Assembly: GCA_902702965.1 (NCBI GenBank) | Contig: CACRXP010000087.1 | Span: 1,009,005-1,073,004, forward strand | Direction: 5' to 3' | Length of the DNA: 64,000 nt | Source of the DNA: Spirometra erinaceieuropaei | Taxonomy: Eukaryota > Platyhelminthes > Cestoda > Diphyllobothriidea > Diphyllobothriidae | In this document: piece by piece, positions 24,601-36,084 of the stretch | How positions within the stretch are numbered: the stretch's first letter is position 1 | Layout of the letters: each line of letters opens with the position of its first letter | Notes under the pieces: model-generated | Database searches by the model: none | Told to the model about the DNA's origin: nothing | Seen by the model: the letters and a program-made list of their open reading frames with translations, nothing else | Made by a program: the position numbers and the translations under genes

Positions 24601-25119
24601 TAGCGCCTAATGTTAAATATGAGCTCCCAGAAGCTTAAAATTATGATTGGTTGTTAGTTTTTTGTCGCGCCTTTTTGTAATTCTATCGATGATAGAAAGT
24701 TACGGAATTTAAAATCTGGCCGACAGTGGGTAATGCATTCAGTAGTCTAACAGTATAAAAAGCAAAACCATAGGGTGTTGATAACCAAAACATACTGCAA
24801 TAACTAGAAGAATTCTCATTTCAAACTAAAAGTGATTACATAAAAAACGGTATTATAACCGGTTGGTTGTTATGGAACTTAAAGCGTATATTTTGTTTAG
24901 GCTAGGCTGTTTTTAAAATAATCAGGTTGCTATTAATAGGGACTTTAGGGAGTGAATTCTTTCCGAAACTTATACATAAACATGCTACCATTCGCAATTC
25001 AGTTTTTAGAATAAAACTAAAATATCGCGCGGATTCAACAGTTCCTTCTTGGAGGATGCAGGAGCCACATTATGGTTGGATTCAAGGGACGGAATTTTGC
25101 GAAAATGACCTAGAGTTAG
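21601..25119. other. No firm gene; possible decayed minus-strand frames at 23789-24200
   Basis: Two overlapping minus frames, 24200-23919 (93 aa) and 23977-23789 (62 aa), join by a frame change. The second has protein-like composition (FGAIAAYLVDGVSRVDITQ). They may be one frameshifted old coding segment, but no family is recognised. At 23100-23160 there is a C-rich tract with drifted ctaaccc-like words. A small hairpin lies at 23458-23497 (ggaggtaac with gttacttcc). At about 24584-24600 there is a short aaaat microsatellite. Other frames are unsupported. Confidence 0.3.
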
Positions 25120-26300
25120 TGACCTAACTCATGAACTGTGACGAAATTTACGAATGATTGCCAATTTCTTACAAACCGACACCATTTCATAAGTTAAATA
25201 TACCTGCTAATTAATTACAAGTTCAAAAGAATTAAAAACATAAAAGAAATATTAAAGGCAGTGTTGCGTTATTTAGAAATATCAATTTCTTTAGAAAAGC
25301 GCAATATCCTGAAAACGTCAGATACCGCTCTAAATTAGTAAACTTTCTTTTTAGATTATGGAATCTATTCTCATAACAAAAGGTAGTAAATAGGGAAGCA
25401 CAAATTAACTAACGTTTAATAATAGTGGTTCAGTGTTAGTGTAAATCCATACGCGACCGTTTTTCCCCTGCTAACGTTCTGAGTTTAGACTTCAAGACAG
25501 TTTTCTATGGTTTTGTGTTATTCTTGAATCATTAGAGTTAAATGAGACTGGGTTCAACAAGATAAGCTAAATTTTGCTTGATGTTACCTATTGAGACAAC
25601 GTAGGAACGAAAGTTTTCATTAGATGACATGCCAACAGGCCGGTCGGTGCCTAATAAATTTAAATACAACTGACAGGCGTGATCGAAAACATGCAATTTT
25701 GTGCTTTCAGAGAGAATATTTCATCCCTTAAATAAATTTACACTTTTCGTTCGTTTTGGATTACCGTGAGCTTCACATCGGCCCCAAAATATTGCTGAAT
25801 ACTTCAAGATTTTCAGTGTTTTACTCGATCGTCCATAAAGACAGATTCTGAATTATCTGTCTGTTAAGAACTTTAAAATAAGATTATTCTTGAAGGCATT
25901 TATCGAATTAGCGAGTGTTCGGGCGCTCCTTTTCACGAAGATGGTTATTTGGGTAAAATGTGAAAACGCATTCAAACATCAAATCTCCTTTTCGAGAAAA
26001 ATTGTTTTTTACGACAAAACTCAGCAACAAAGATGTCTTTGATCAATAAAAAAACGTTCGTTTAGAATTTTCATCTTTAAGAAGTGCTTAATCACTGCAC
26101 TCCGTTGACGGATCTCTGTGTACTTTGCATTTTCGTACCGCGAGGCCAAGTAAAAATTTGGCACTTTTGGCCGTTTATTTTACGTTCCTAAACAATACTA
26201 GAACTTATCAACCGCAATCGCAAGAACATGCCTTTTTCTATATATTGCGGTCATTTGCACCGTTTGTGCTTGCTTTTAGACTTCGTTCTTCGATTACGAG
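25120..26300. repeat. Dispersed repeat R1, copy 2
   Basis: This is the direct-orientation partner of 675-1870; see that entry for landmarks. Flanking sequences differ at both ends, which supports a mobile repeat rather than a large segmental duplication. No terminal repeats or target-site duplication were seen. Confidence 0.65.
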
Positions 26301-27590
26301 ATAGGTCTTGCATTTTATTTTAAGAATTGGTGTCCTACAGCAAAGTTAGGAAGTATTTTGTCCTAACCTTCACGCAAAACGGCTGGCAATGAGACGTTTT
26401 TTAGATGGCTAGTCAATTATGTAGCAAGTGACACTTCAATTTATTTAGATTCTTACAAACAACCTGCTGGAAACAAGCAGTGCTCTAGGAAGCGTTGTAG
26501 GAAGTGCTTTTTTTCTATCATAGTAAAAAAGCATTATATGGTTTTTGAATCAGCACAACTGAATTATTTATCAGTTTGTGTTGAGGCTTAAGCTTAGATA
26601 GAGAGATGACCCATTCAAGAAGACATAATATGCTGCCCCTTTGAAAACGATAGGCCTAACACAGAAACCTAGTGTGATCTTTTCGCGCATATGCAAGAAG
26701 AAGCTTCACATTAAATTGCTTTTTTGAGAATAAATGTCCTAATCGAAAAATCTATCCCTCACTGCGTCCGCATGGAATGGCCGCAAAGAGTTATGGTTTC
26801 AGTGGAACTAGTTTATAGTAAGGTTGAATCACTTCTCCTGCCTTGTTTTGATGACTAAACGATGACAAGTTAACCTAACTTGAGCGCGGACGCTGTGATT
26901 GGCGAGGCAAAACAGTCCTGCTACGCGTGCAAGCTACGAGCTGGTACTCATTACAGGCTTCAATGCGTGCGACTCAAATCCCACCTGAGTAAGAATGTTA
27001 TACACTGTACTCAGCCCTCCCCTTTAAAATCTGTTTGCTGTGCCTGGTTAGGAACTACAGCCCTTGCCAGTGAGTTAAGTCAATTTCAATTAACTAAGGG
27101 AGGCCTCCCCGAATTCTCAAGCAGTCTGTCCTAAGTCACGCCGACTGACCACCAAACCATCAGCATTCCGTCCCCTTCCAACCATTCGCGAAACGACTGT
27201 CTTCCGATTTTAGGGAGAGAAGCATGTAAACACTGGGTAGCAACTCAGTCGCTGATGTTATTAAATTTTGCTACATGAGCTTCTTGCCTACATCATTAAA
27301 ACTGGTCTGTTTACCTAAATGCGTCCATCTCAGTCCATATGCAAACGCGGATCTAATTGCTTTGTGGCCGATAGATGTTCATTTAACTATCCTTACATTG
27401 TCTGCAATTTTCGGTTAGGTATTCTTTGTTATCAGCAGCCGGACATTTCTAGCGAGAACAGATATGCTATTTCTCGTTTCCCTTTCACAGGGTTTTATTC
27501 TAGAACCGTTCACATTTGCACTGTTGAGTAACCTCTCTAAAAATAATCATCCCTTGATTAAGCTACTGTTGTCCGAGGTCTGTCAAGTGA
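26301..27590. other. No supported gene
   Basis: Plus frames at 26880-27134 (84 aa) and 27319-27531 (70 aa) lie in a slightly GC-richer stretch and are cysteine-rich but unrecognised. Splice signals are not convincing. Confidence 0.3.
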
Positions 27591-27908
27591 TCAAAACCAC
27601 CAAGAAAACAACTGTCTCATAAGCAGTACCCGAAATATATATGTCTGATAAGGGGACATAAAAACTAATTGTTCTTGCAGCGTTTCCAGATCTCGCCTAT
27701 AATTTTGGTTTCTTACTAATACTGAAGAATACTTGTCCGATTCAGGCTTCTTTGACATTGCAAACATGTCATTACCAAGACCGGACTCCTTTATCTTACT
27801 CTGCACGCTATTATCCTGAATGCTACTCAAGTTGTGAGACACTATTGCGCTCTGATCAGGTAAACCCTTAATACAGTTTGATAATGAGGAGTAGGATGCC
27901 TTGCCGCT
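27591..27908 (-). CDS. Candidate coding segment, unknown protein
   Basis: The minus strand is open for about 105 codons from just after an in-frame TAA at about 27909 to a TGA at 27591. The composition is strongly coding-like: polar, rich in S, K, N, Q and E, with a helical LETLQEQL stretch near residue 77 (SGKASYSSLSNCIKG at the start, later NQNYRRDLETLQEQ). It may be an internal exon ending before the stop: a GTAAGA lies inside the frame after SSVL, and a GTACTG follows IFR. A good acceptor was not found. No family is recognised. The plus-strand candidate at 28529-28792 is on the opposite strand, so the two are not one transcript. Confidence 0.35.
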   Translation of the reverse strand, partial: SGKASYSSLSNCIKGLPDQSAIVSHNLSSIQDNSVQSKIKESGLGNDMFAMSKKPESDKYSSVLVRNQNYRRDLETLQEQLVFMSPYQTYIFRVLLMRQLFSWWF

Positions 27909-28528
27909 TTATGTGTGGCTTGCCAACTGCAAAGTCTTCAAATTATCGAGCTTCCAGTGTTGTCGACGCTGACGCTTATATCGCCAAAACTTAAGGGATA
28001 ATTTACAATATTAACAGCAGAAATCCAAGTTTTTTTCGTTTGTTCCACTAAAATCTGTGAGTCTCTATATCATAATTCAAGGCTTCACCGGATTCGAATA
28101 GAGCATAGCATGGGTAAGGACTCCTTCCTTTAAAAATGTCATCAAAATACAAAATAAATAAAGATCTACGTACACCCTGCACAATACAACTAGTAATCTA
28201 AATTTCCTTGACACATAGCATATAAGTAGATGAGCAGAGCTACATGGTGCAATCGTATACTTCCCATAAGTACTGTTAGTTTTCTTAAAATATCGCAAAA
28301 GTAAGTGCACAGTTTTTTTGCACTCTTTTTTCTAAATTGTCTGTTTAGAATGTTTAAATGCATCCAAAAGTAGATTTTAACCCTTCGCCTTCGTCTCGTC
28401 GGTTGCATAACCTCTTTAGGCCTCGGCCGCTGGGCTTTATGTCACCATTTTTGCAAGCTGCACTTTGTTGCAATCGTTGTTTTGTATTTTATTGCACATT
28501 TTGCCTTCCGTTTTCATTTTGTAAGCAG

Positions 28529-28792
28529 TCGAAAGACAGAAAATGGAGACAGCTGATTTGTCTTGCTTCACTCATTGATAATGGCAAGACGAAGAAGATT
28601 TCGAGATTTACGTACTATAATTCTTTGTTTAAAAGGGCATGTATTAAAACTACTCAAAAATCACCAAAGATTAGTCATAAAAATACAAAAGACCATCGCT
28701 GTTTGAGTACAGGGTGCAAGGAAACGGCGAGTGAGGACAGCGTTGTGAAATCACCTAATCCCAATTTTAGAAGTATTGGCTTCATTGCCAAG
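28529..28792 (+). CDS. Candidate internal exon, unknown basic protein
   Basis: The 264-nt exon is phase 0 at both ends. The acceptor has a long pyrimidine tract (cattttgccttccgttttc) and ends gtaagcag before 28529. The donor is CCAAG|GTAAGT at 28792/28793, a near-consensus site, and a stop follows soon after in the intron. The 88-residue product is basic (KDRKWRQLICLASLIDNGK, later KTTQKSPKISHKNTKDH) and ends SIGFIAK. This is the best-bracketed exon candidate in the window. The open frame extends upstream to 28358, but that part is pyrimidine-tract translation (F, C and L rich) and is likely intron. No family is recognised. Symmetric phase and length are typical of an internal exon. Confidence 0.5.
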
Positions 28793-28798
28793 GTAAGT

Positions 28799-29579
28799 AT
28801 TTAATCATTACCTGAGTTGATATACACGGAGTTATTTGTGTTCCTTTATTTTCAAATCACTGTCATACTTTCAGCATAATCGCATTTTGATATGTAATCC
28901 AAAAATTTGGGCGATCAATCTAAAAACAATGTTCTTTACGAAAGAGGTCATAGCACAGCCATACGGCCAAGTAATCCTAACCTGCGGCGAATCCTCGAAA
29001 GACGCGTAACACGCAAGATGATACGTTCCAATGCCTGGAGAAATGGTCATTAATTCTATGAATATTACTAGAATGAAAGTTTCAGTACCGGACTATGGAG
29101 CTGTCTGAGTTACAAACCAACATGCGCCAAATTCCGGCAAAGAGATTTTGAGTAATGAAGATCTTTTTAAGGCTAAAGTTGGCGCAAGAAGATATATACA
29201 CCGCTGGAAGTTGGCGCCAGTTCGGTTGTAATACGTCAGTCTTCATATTACCCTAACCAAAAAGAACTGGCTGAAGTGATATAACCTAGCATATGAGTCG
29301 TCGCTTCTCAGTCCTGCCTAATTGTAGGTTAGTCACATTAGTGTTTAAAACCCTCCGATTCCTAGTCACTGAGCAGCTGAAAGCAAAAGCAACACTTTTG
29401 TTTTTTAATTTCCCCGAGACCTACTACTAACTTTGAGTGGATACGTTCACACTAGGGTCTGTAGGTACAGGCCGAAATTCGATGCATGAAATCGAAGTAT
29501 GGATTTATGTATTCGTGTATGTCGGAGTCTGTCAGCCACAGCCGAATGATCGCGTTATATACATTAACGGATGACAGGC
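28799..29579. other. No supported gene
   Basis: No repeat or frame was recognised. The words accgctggaagttggcg (29200) and accgctggagatgggcg (22762) occur in similar contexts and could be a further small dispersed repeat. Confidence 0.4.
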
Positions 29580-29960
29580 AGCTAGTTGAATATTCCAGTC
29601 TTAGAAGATACCATACCAACAGCACAGATACTAGCCATAAGCCCGGACGCGTGTTTTGCCGATATTCTGCCGCTACATGACAGGGCGGGGAGGCGTTCGG
29701 CTATTCAGTCGGCAGTTAATGAATACTACGCGGTCATCCCTCTATGGGTGATGGACTTCGACTCAAATATTCATATATTAAATTTCGGTCTGCGCCTCTA
29801 GACCCCGGTATAAACTGACCTACTCCAAGATTGCGGTTGGTTTCTGAGGAAATTAAAATGCATCAACTTCTAAACTGGAGGATCTACCAGAAACACACGG
29901 AGATGCTAGAAGACTCGCTGAAGAGTCGAACCCCTTGCAGCTGTGTCATGCAGCGGCAGA
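29580..29960. repeat. R3-related fragments
   Basis: The segment 29605-29870 (ataccaacagcacagatact, ttctgccgctacatgacagg, ttctgaggaaattaaaatgc) follows the landmark order of 6590-6760. At 29935-29965 the word cagctgtgtcatgcagcggcag is a reverse-complement copy of the same palindromic core. The frames at 29486-29801 are probably not genes. Confidence 0.4.
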
Positions 29961-29989
29961 TTATCGCCCAACACACACTTGTCTGCGCT

Positions 29990-30790
29990 TCACACTAGTA
30001 CCCATGCTACTACTGTGGTATCTTTTGACGCTAAACTGCCGTACTACTGAGCCGAGGGGTCATAATACTGACATCTGCCATCCGCAACACCAAAGAAACC
30101 TGCCAAAATAACGATTTATTACGTGAGTCAGGTAGTCGTCTGGTGGATTCTCAATTGATTTATTAGAAAATCCTGCCGAGGAAGTCAGGTTACAATATCA
30201 GATTCGGTGGATTTTAAATGTTGCAGTCGACTGGGTGGGCGACTTGACCCAAATGTGATTAAAATGCCGGCCCCCGGTGGTCGTCGTAGCTCAGGTGGGT
30301 AGAGATTTGCCCGAGCTAAACACTGAGGTCACCGACACTTTCACGGTTTGGTCAAGATGAATACCAACTATCGCAGGATGTGCTTCATCGAATAAATTTC
30401 GGAACATAATAGTCCTTTTGCGCCTTGGTGTTGACGGTGACTGGTAAGCCGAAAATGGCTGTCCCAATCTTCCCCATCTCGGCCGATTCTTCGTTTATGG
30501 ATTGTCAATGGTTCACCTATGACTGCCTGGAGGGATTTTGACAGATCTCCAAAATTTAATGTGAACGGTGTGCCTTGCGACCTGGTGAGCGAAAATCTTC
30601 CCTAAGATAACAAAGACTTTTATCGCGTTTCTTACTGATCGAACATGACCAGCAGTATCTAAAGCAAAATCTACTATTGGAAAATATAGCTTGGCAAACG
30701 CATACGTTGCTGCCTTAACCCTGAAAAGTCTGACATATCGGTACTGAAATGGCTCTTATCTGTCAGCAGTTAGGAGTCAATACTGAGACG
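29990..30790 (+). repeat. Dispersed repeat R2, copy 2
   Basis: Partner of 15775-16640 in the same orientation. The tRNA-like core starts at about 30280 (gtcgtagctcaggtgggtag, a near-perfect A box), but the B-box half is deleted, so promoter function is unlikely. The right end of both copies stops soon after ctgacatat/ctggcatat and gagacggatgaa/acaacggatgaa, which suggests a defined 3' boundary. Confidence 0.6.
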
Positions 30791-31204
30791 GATGAATGGA
30801 GTGAATGAACCAGTCACCAAAGGGTGGGGTGCACTGGGTGAACTTAAGTTTTATGTTTTACTTATGCAATCAGCAGTATCCGGTACAAATATGTCTTTCA
30901 AATGCCGGCGGAAATGCCTGTACAAAGAAGAAAAAGAAGAAGAAATTGCCATCATTAAAACAAGGTTATTGTTTGGCAATTTGGATTTTTGCTGGAAAAC
31001 ATCATCAGATAGACTTTCAAATGAAGGCAAAAGGAGTATAATAAGCGCATTATTTATAGGCAATGGATGCTTCGATCTCCCAACCTGTCACTAGATGGCT
31101 GATTCCTGTTTCTGTTCAAAACTAAATGCGCGTAATGTGGGAAGGTGATCGATGCCTTCCGAGACGTTCCTCACGTACGATAGCCTCGCTAACTTACTGT
31201 TATT
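30791..31204. other. No supported gene
   Basis: Two overlapping plus frames (100 and 78 codons) and one minus frame share this stretch. A short aag/aga microsatellite at 30925-30950 inflates the lysine and glutamate content of the plus frames. Not called. Confidence 0.35.
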
Positions 31205-31730
31205 GGAAGGAAACGTCTAGAATTTTTCCTGGCTTAGCTACCTGCAACACAACTACATCGACGAAGCTGTGAGATTATTTCACACGCGAATGACTTCACA
31301 AGAGAATCAGCAAGAAGAAAGGACGCTAGCTCATTCTGGAGACTTGGTTACGCCCTCAGGATGGAACGAACCGAAATTCCCACAATAAGTGTCCGCCGGC
31401 GTGGACCGCGAGTTGCCGTAGTTGTGGTTTTTCGAACCGCTGTCAATGATCTTCTTCGTCATATTCTCTACCGATATATTGCATGCTCAGTGAAATTGGC
31501 CTCGAGGTAGGACGCAGACAACCGACGATTCAACTGACGGTGAGCCAGTAAACCTAGCCAAAAATCGACAACGGGAATAAAATCACGACTACTAATGGCT
31601 CAGGCAAGCAAGCATCGCCGTAAATGCGAACGTCCGCAATGAAGTCGTTGCCTGCGAATCATGATAATCATGCGTCTGCGCAGTAATTGCATCCTATAAA
31701 CACTGCATGCATTATGCCACTTTTATCTTT
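31205..31730 (+). mobile_element. PLE fragment with decayed GIY-YIG endonuclease
   Basis: A plus frame near 31247 reads QHNYIDEAVRLFHTRM. This matches the GIY-YIG strand-turn-strand pattern of the copy at 41540 (SNYLGETEILIQTRM), with tyrosine, the acidic residue and the TRM arginine conserved. Upstream, ETSR-F matches DTSGVVYR of the other copy. Downstream a shifted frame gives a weak NDLLRHILY match. The fragment ends with a string at 31685-31730 (attgcatcctataaacactg) that matches the PLE 3' part at 42042 (actgcatcctatatatactg). Several frameshifts make it a pseudogene. The reverse transcriptase half is missing. Confidence 0.55.
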
Positions 31731-31859
31731 TTTGCCGCCGACCGTCCTCTTTGTTCTCTTCTCTTCTGCATTTAGTCAGCTCACAGCCTAGCGTACTGTT
31801 CCAAATTGCCAACATTCCCTACGACAGGATCAACAGTATACCGACAGCCAATTGCAACC

Positions 31860-32300
31860 TCCACCCTACTGTTGACATCCTAATTTTCAGTTTCAGTTGA
31901 TTAGATAATTAGTGGCTTATAACAAACTCTGGCGAGATTACCGCCTATTCTTACTGCAAGGAATATTTGCGCCGAGCCCTTGAATACAAACAATGATTTA
32001 CTTCCTCCGTATCCTCTGCTTAGACGTTGCGCGCGCAAAGTAAATTGCGATGGGAAAGGAATTCGTGTAACCAACAATTCCGGTGACAGCGAGCCAGATA
32101 GCCGACTCAGTATTGCGCCAAGAATCAGCAACGGTAGTATAACCACGGCCAGTAACGGCTCCAATGCGGGCGGACAAGATAGAATTGTCCTAAATACGAC
32201 TATCGGCCATGAATTAGGAACCGGCGAATCATTATACTTATTAGGTTGAAGGAGAACTGCGTTCTCTATATACTGCACATAATGTGGCTCTTTTATGTCT
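31860..32300 (+). mobile_element. PLE fragment, C-terminal part plus 3' end
   Basis: The plus frame reads QTLARLPPILTARN, then EPLNTNNDLLPPYPLLRRC, then DSRLSIAPRISNG. This follows the order of the copy at 41690-41910 (QILARGDIRVSRHLL, DPQSTKRCNELPLLYS, DGRAIVTPISN). The fragment ends with tatactgcacataatgtgg, like the PLE 3' part. The long minus frame at 31901-32308 (135 aa) is the antisense shadow of this segment and not a gene. The start lies immediately after the previous fragment, so the two may be tandem partial copies. Confidence 0.55.
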
Positions 32301-32765
32301 ATATTCAAGTGCCTCTAGTGGGAATTTCTAGCGAGAATCCAGAACTTCAAACAATATTTCGCCTCTAGTGATTGTATCTTCCCCTGCTGCAATATATGAA
32401 GAAGCTAGCTACTAACGGGCTATCGGAATAAATGACTATGTTAGAAAAGGCCTATTTTATTTTAAAAAATCTCAATATATCTGTTTCGGTACCAAACGTC
32501 AGCATGATTTTCAGGATGTAAATTATTTAATTAAAAAGTGTACGCCATGTAATACCCGAATATCTGTCCCCTACACTTCCATTTTTGCGCCTACGCTTTA
32601 GTGCTACGTTTTTTTCTTCAGAAGAAACTTCCCGACATCCTAGGATGCGTAAATCTCGCTTTTCGAAATGTGTCTGGCATCCTTAACGAAAAATGTTCAT
32701 AATCCATTGTCAAAGCAGACAGCAAAATTTTGTTTGTCCATAGATATTTTGGCAGATTTGGAATA

Positions 32766-32910
32766 ATTCATATTGACCCAATTGTGAAAAACTGGGCGTC
32801 TCGGTAGGATTTGAACACACGCATTAAGACTGTACTAAAGCCTTTCCCTTACTGCGTGAGTTCGAATCCCACCGAGGCGCGGAGTTTTTGACAGTTGGGT
32901 CAACATGAAA
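32766..32910. repeat. 145-bp fold-back containing a tRNA 3' half
   Basis: Arms at 32766-32828 and 32848-32910 (63 bp each) are complementary with roughly ten differences, around a 19-nt loop. The right arm carries a textbook T-arm word (gttcgaatccc) and an acceptor-like ending (accgaggcgc); the left arm carries the same on the minus strand. The outer 25 bases (attgaccca and a run of A/T) are not tRNA-derived but are also mirrored, so the unit that was inverted was larger than the tRNA part. The minus frame 32835-33029 translates it and is not a gene. Confidence 0.75.
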
Positions 32911-34609
32911 TTTCGTTTGATCAGATCTATCACTGATTGGCTGCTATTAGATGAAAACTGATATGCAAGAACGCAAATCTTCGTGAATTCTTCCTTTAAT
33001 TGCACACATTTTGAAGCATTCTTTTTCAAACAATTTATGCCGAAACTATCTACACCGATATTAGGACTTAACTGACATGCCTGCTTGTCGATATTTCAGA
33101 TAGCCTTACGCGAAAAATCTACACTGTCCTATGATTTAAAAACGGCCAAAAAACGCCTCCACATCCAACAATTTTTCATAAGGCATTGAAAAACACATCT
33201 GTTCTTAAAGGAAGGTCTCCTCGCAAAACATCATTTCCGAGTTCTAAGATGACATTTACCGCTGTCGTTTCTGTTACATCCTATTTCCTTTAGGAATACG
33301 GAAAACTTTTAAGTAATTAAAGCAGACCCGCTGTTAATTCTTTTGGTAAAACAGTTCACGTTTAATCACAGGAAAGGCGCTACACATTCCGCAGCGAAAA
33401 CCTTTCTAAACAAAACGAAATGTCATTTTGGAGCAGAAAACTGCGCACAGAAAGGAGAGATACGTTCTTACTAACAATGGTTTCAACCAAAAAGTGCGTC
33501 CGTTGCATTACTTGAATAAGTGCTGCGAACATCACCAAACGCAATTGATGATGATGTCCGTCTCGATATACGGAACATTCGGAGTCCAAGAATAGCGGTA
33601 ATTTTTAGCATCCTCTAAATTTTAACCAAACCTAAAGGTAACTTTATAATAAGAAAAAATACTTGCTTGTGCAAGTAATTATTTGAAAAAATAATGCTTA
33701 GGTTTACCATGTAGGCTCTGATGTCTATTCAAGAGTATTTAAATATAGAAATCGTGCAACGTATGTAGTAAAAAGTAAGTACTGAAACGTCCAAACACTA
33801 CAGGATATTTAAAGCAGCTTAAATATGCATTATAGCCCAAAATATCACATCGATGTTCAACCTGTCGATGACCGTACTGAAGATCTAATAAAGTAGAACA
33901 GAGACAGATATTAGCAAAAAAATAGTTTTGGCAGGCAAGGGTTTTCAAAAAAATATGATAATCAAATTTGAACGCATTCTACTAGTCAGCTGTAGTTCGA
34001 ACATTAATTCATACGAATTAATATTTAAATATATAACCAAATAATAACAGCACACTGTTAAGAAACATAATGCGAACTTTTTTTAATGTCGTTACACGAT
34101 GACTGTTGCCTTGTTATTTTGTTCTTGACCCTTTAGGTAAAAATCTCCACACACTTTTAATCAGTTTAACAGCGATTTTTCAAAATTCTTTTTCTAAAGC
34201 AAGAACTTTGAAAAAGAGCTTGCTCAAACTAAAGCGATTGCGTGAAAATACCGCCTCAGCTTAAAAGCAGGACGCAGTTAATAAGACCAAGAAGCAGTTT
34301 TGTAGAAACACGTCAGCCAGTCATTTAACTTAGAAATTTAATTTATTTCTACTTCTTTATTTTAAGCCATGGTTCAAAAATACCACTTTAAATAAATTTT
34401 GGTGTCTTTCGTCCTAAATTGTTCTTTCGGTCGATATAGCATTCTACTACAGATTTTAACGTCTGTAAGGAAGGTGCGTGAACTAAAAACAGGCATTCTC
34501 TGCAACGAGCTATTCAACCAGTGACGAGCGACTTTGTGTATCCACAAAGCTAATAAATTTTCACGTGAGATCACATTCTAGAAACTTAATTTTTAATAAC
34601 GAATTCGGG
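32911..34609. other. No supported gene
   Basis: AT-rich sequence with short frames only (33380-33589, 33739-33948 and 34374-34574, all minus). None is bracketed by good splice signals and no repeat partners were found. Confidence 0.5.
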
Positions 34610-34990
34610 CAAGGTACCCGGTGATTAAAAGTCGAAAAACTTGATTCTTACTGCACACGGTTTGTGTACAGAGCCCTATGATACAAAAAATGATTTACTT
34701 CCCCCGTATTCTCTGCTTAAACGTTGCTAGCGCAGAGTAAATGACCACGGAGGATTGATGCGGGCAAGCAACAGTTCCGGTGACAGCGAGCCAGATAGCC
34801 GTCTCATTATCGTGTCAAGAATCAGCAACGGTATTGTTACCACGGTCATCAGCGGCTCTAAAGCGGACGAGTTAGCAATAATTGCCCTTACTTCCGGCCG
34901 TCGGCTATGAGTTTAGTAGCAGTGAACTATAATACACGTTGCGTTGCATGGCAATTGCGTTCTATCAACACTGCTTTCAATGTTACATTT
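34610..34990 (+). mobile_element. PLE fragment, C-terminal part plus 3' end
   Basis: At the DNA level it matches 31960-32280 in order: gagccctatgatacaaaaaa against gagcccttgaatacaaacaa, gatttacttcc, tattctctgctta, ccggtgacagcgagccagat, and caagaatcagcaacggta. It ends at a caattgcgttctatcaacac string equivalent to the PLE 3' part. The frame (EPYDTKNDLLPPYSLLKRC) is broken by stops and carries no endonuclease part. Confidence 0.55.
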
Positions 34991-34994
34991 CTTT

Positions 34995-35800
34995 CTTACG
35001 AACACCGTCAGTCGAACGTGCAGGCATTGAGTTCGTACGAGTCTGCTCTGAATGTCATTTTCCGTCTAAGCGTTGGGTTTTTAACAGACCCGTAGGAGCT
35101 GGAGCAGAAGGAATCCATGGGTCATGAAAAATCGCATGACCGATGCCAGCAACCAAGTCGATTTTGACGCACACCTGAACATTATTTTTCTCTCTGCTTC
35201 ATTCTCTAAAATATATTCGGTTTTCCTAACGCCTTACTGATGACTGAAGCTGTTTGCACATCACGTCAGGATCATCCGCAAGTACATGGAACATTTGGTG
35301 TTCTTTTTACTTTCCTCAAATATCAATTAGAGACGTTAGCATAAATCAATCAGGACAAAGCCTTTGGGCTCGGACCGACAGTCGGTATGAATACTTGAGC
35401 TGAAATCTGCCAGGTACTCTGGAACAACCGCGCAGCACATTTACAAGCTACGATAGACAGTCAAAACCTGTGCAATCGCTGAGTTATGTGTCACATTTTC
35501 CATACATGTACCAGGTGGAAGCCTAGCAAGGTGGGTTTCGCAGATATTGCGAAACAGCCTGATGCAGCTGCGAGATATTCGGCTCGTTAGCGGATCCCCT
35601 TGCGAACTTGGAGTCAGTACATTTTAGCAAAACACAGAAAGCCCATGGGAAACGCTGGTAACTCGCTGGTCACTTTACCCCCCAGCGTCGAACACTGTCA
35701 GACGAATGCGCGGTCACTGAGTTCGGACGAACTTGCAAAGATAAAGTTTGCACTTAGCGGTACCTCTAACAAAGCAGATCCTAATTAGTTTTTGCATGCC
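34995..35800 (+). repeat. Dispersed repeat R3, copy 1, with repeated peptide-like motif
   Basis: Collinear with 51840-52580: atccatgggtcatgaaaaa/atccatatgtcatgacgaa, caaccaagtcgat/caaccaaatcaat, gctgagttatgt, ctcgttagcggatc/ctcgttagcagatc, gcgaacttggagt/acgaacttggagt and aacacagaaa. Two plus-strand stretches in it translate to related strings, YEHRQSNVQALSSYES (about 34998-35045) and VEHCQTNARSLSSDELAK (about 35688-35741). A third occurs on the minus strand at 62770-62845. It is either an old coding fragment of a mobile element or an AT/GC-constrained DNA motif; stops interrupt all copies. Confidence 0.55.
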
Positions 35801-36084
35801 TCATAAGATTCTCAGGGGATCGTTAATAGTAGCTGTCTCAATAGACAGAATATACGAATAATCCGAAAAAATTCTCAATGCATTGAACGTTAACTCTAGT
35901 GCGTCGACTAAAATGCCGAATTTACCCTGCGCAGAATGGGTTTATTGAAAAAGATATTAGTGCCAAAACAAAAACGGTCATGCTACACAGGCCGCCTTAA
36001 CTTACAGTATTCAAAATGCATGTCTCTAAGAACGACGGCATGAATAGAAGGGGAAAGACAGAGGAAAGATATGGAAACTTTCAT
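35801..36084. other. No supported gene
   Basis: Spacer before the large palindrome; nothing recognised. Confidence 0.5.

Noticed and set aside
31901..32308. 135-codon minus-strand open frame
   Set aside because: It is the antisense of a PLE fragment whose plus frame matches two other PLE copies.
32848..32880. Functional tRNA gene
   Set aside because: Only the T-arm and acceptor part is present; no D-arm or anticodon arm can be built, because the 5' side is replaced by the mirror copy.
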